Assembly (NCBI GenBank): GCA_949878535.1 | Contig: CATLAS010000084.1 | Location: 1-5,470, forward strand | DNA: 5,470 nt | Direction: 5' to 3' | Source: an uncultured Eubacteriales bacterium | GTDB lineage: Bacteria; Bacillota; Clostridia; Oscillospirales; CAG-272 | Shown: one piece after another, positions 4,561 to 5,470 of the stretch | How positions within the stretch are numbered: the first letter of the stretch is position 1 | Layout: every line of letters begins with the position of its first letter | The notes under the pieces: model-generated | Told to the model about the DNA's origin: nothing | What the model saw: only the letters and a program-made list of their open reading frames with translations | Database searches by the model: none | Translations under genes and position numbers: made by a program

Positions 4561-5470
4561 TTATTTACATTTTCGATTTTTTTGTCGATTCAGCAACGAA
4601 CGTACCACAGAAAGCGCCGCTACAGAAATCAAAACCGGAAGCAGTGAAAAAATAAGCAGCAGCCATCCCGGTGCCGCAGTATCCATAGCAGCCGCACCTG
4701 AACCAGCGGTCAGCCCGCCGGAGGCAAAAGTCCAAACAATTCCAAGTGCAGCAGTCACATACGGGATCCATATAAACCGTCCGTATACAGCGTTTTTGCG
4801 AAACAATCCACTGCCGCCAAATTCCGCAGCAACAAAAGGCATCACGCAAACGCAAGACAAAAACATGCAGCTTTGCTGTACAGCCGGAGTTAAATTGCAG
4901 GACGGTCCCAAAAGGCCAATTAAAGTGCGTCCAAGATACGGAGATACCACTGCAAGCACAGCGAGCAAAGTTCCGTACAGCGCCAGAAGCAACGTACCCG
5001 TTGCTTCTCCGTCTAAAATGCCTTCTCGCTGCACGGGCAAAGTATTCGCCGCGCCCTTTTCCGAGACATCCGTTTCTTCCTTTTTCCGATGCAGTATAGA
5101 AACAGATTTGCCGGCAGGAATCAGTGCAACCGCTGCCGCCGCAGAAAAGTCCAGAAGCATACCCCAAAATACCATTTGAGAAGCAGAAAGCAGGGGCAGT
5201 CCTGCAGAGGCACACACAAGAAGCAAAATCACCCGCGCCATATGGGAAACAACCATATAAGACAACATATTATGTATATTCCGCACCGCAGCCCGGCAGC
5301 GCACAATCATATCCATCATGGGTCGGAATCCGCCCGATTCAGCGCCTGTTATACCATGGGCAGTCACACGGAGAACCGGCGGAATATCCGCACCGTACGT
5401 TCCCGGCACAGGAGCTGCAAAAGCAATGTCCGCCTGCTGCATTGTCCACATATCCTCAACGCCCCAGCCA
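4561..5470 (-). CDS. P2-type cation-transporting ATPase, C-terminal half, with degenerate motifs; partial
   Basis: The start is beyond the right edge; 302 C-terminal residues are visible (numbered from the first full codon, 5467-5469). They begin with GWGVED (1-6), which aligns with the hinge motif GDGVND of P-type ATPases, followed by QQADIAFA where active pumps have KKADIGIA. A region like CRAAVRNIHN leads into six predicted membrane helices at about 70-90, 98-119, 159-180, 196-217, 232-250 and 268-289, matching M5-M10 of calcium/sodium-pump-like ATPases. A charged loop (about 126-155) separates M6 and M7. The first Asp of the hinge, which coordinates Mg2+, is Trp2, and the Asn is Glu5; the last Asp (D6) is kept. 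In M5, the positions equal to calcium ligands N768 and E771 of SERCA are H76 and R79; in M6, N796 and T799 are G103 and L106, while D800 is kept (D107). The frame is intact to TAA at 4561. It may be an inactive or repurposed pump; the catalytic DKTGT lies outside the window. Confidence 0.8.
   Translation of the reverse strand, partial: GWGVEDMWTMQQADIAFAAPVPGTYGADIPPVLRVTAHGITGAESGGFRPMMDMIVRCRAAVRNIHNMLSYMVVSHMARVILLLVCASAGLPLLSASQMVFWGMLLDFSAAAAVALIPAGKSVSILHRKKEETDVSEKGAANTLPVQREGILDGEATGTLLLALYGTLLAVLAVVSPYLGRTLIGLLGPSCNLTPAVQQSCMFLSCVCVMPFVAAEFGGSGLFRKNAVYGRFIWIPYVTAALGIVWTFASGGLTAGSGAAAMDTAAPGWLLLIFSLLPVLISVAALSVVRSLLNRQKNRKCK

Noticed and set aside
4478..5179. Plus-strand frame of 233 codons
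   Set aside because: It is antisense to the ATPase membrane domain. The minus-strand reading gives six well-formed membrane helices and aligns with known pumps; this one is low-complexity.

Overview
The window reads as chromosomal DNA from an anaerobic member of the Clostridia, probably a gut Oscillospiraceae-type bacterium. This rests on the NuoE / DRTGG / anti-sigma-type ATPase / ferredoxin-hydrogenase gene series, the cysteine-rich Mrp protein and the palindromic intergenic repeats, which are styles I associate with that group. Genus and species cannot be read from the sequence. Every gene I can support lies on the minus strand, so transcription runs from high to low coordinates.

Right part (5470 to about 3600). 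The window opens inside the C-terminal half of a P2-type cation ATPase (4561-5470): the end of the phosphorylation-domain hinge motif plus membrane helices M5-M10. Its hinge motif and ion-binding residues are altered, so it is probably not an ordinary calcium pump. A promoter-bearing gap of about 115 bp follows, then an Mrp/NBP35-type P-loop ATPase for iron-sulfur cluster handling (3613-4446). Closely behind it is a membrane-anchored phosphodiester glycosidase (NAGPA-like) family protein (2339-3589). A rho-independent terminator that contains the glycosidase stop codon ends this two-gene unit.

Middle (about 1681-2338). This stretch of over 600 bp has no convincing gene. It holds two nearly identical copies of a roughly 52-bp GC-rich palindromic repeat, a separate perfect 11-bp-arm hairpin, and, at its left end, a good sigma-A promoter firing left into the next operon.

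Left part (1680 to 1). A tightly packed operon encodes a NuoE/HymA-type [2Fe-2S] protein, a DRTGG-domain protein, an RsbW-like GHKL ATPase overlapping it by ATGA, and, after a 135-bp gap with two stem-loops, a 2x[4Fe-4S] ferredoxin-domain protein that runs off the left edge. This set typically accompanies electron-bifurcating [FeFe]-hydrogenases in Clostridia. It is probably the regulatory and electron-transfer front end of such a cluster; the catalytic subunits would lie further left.
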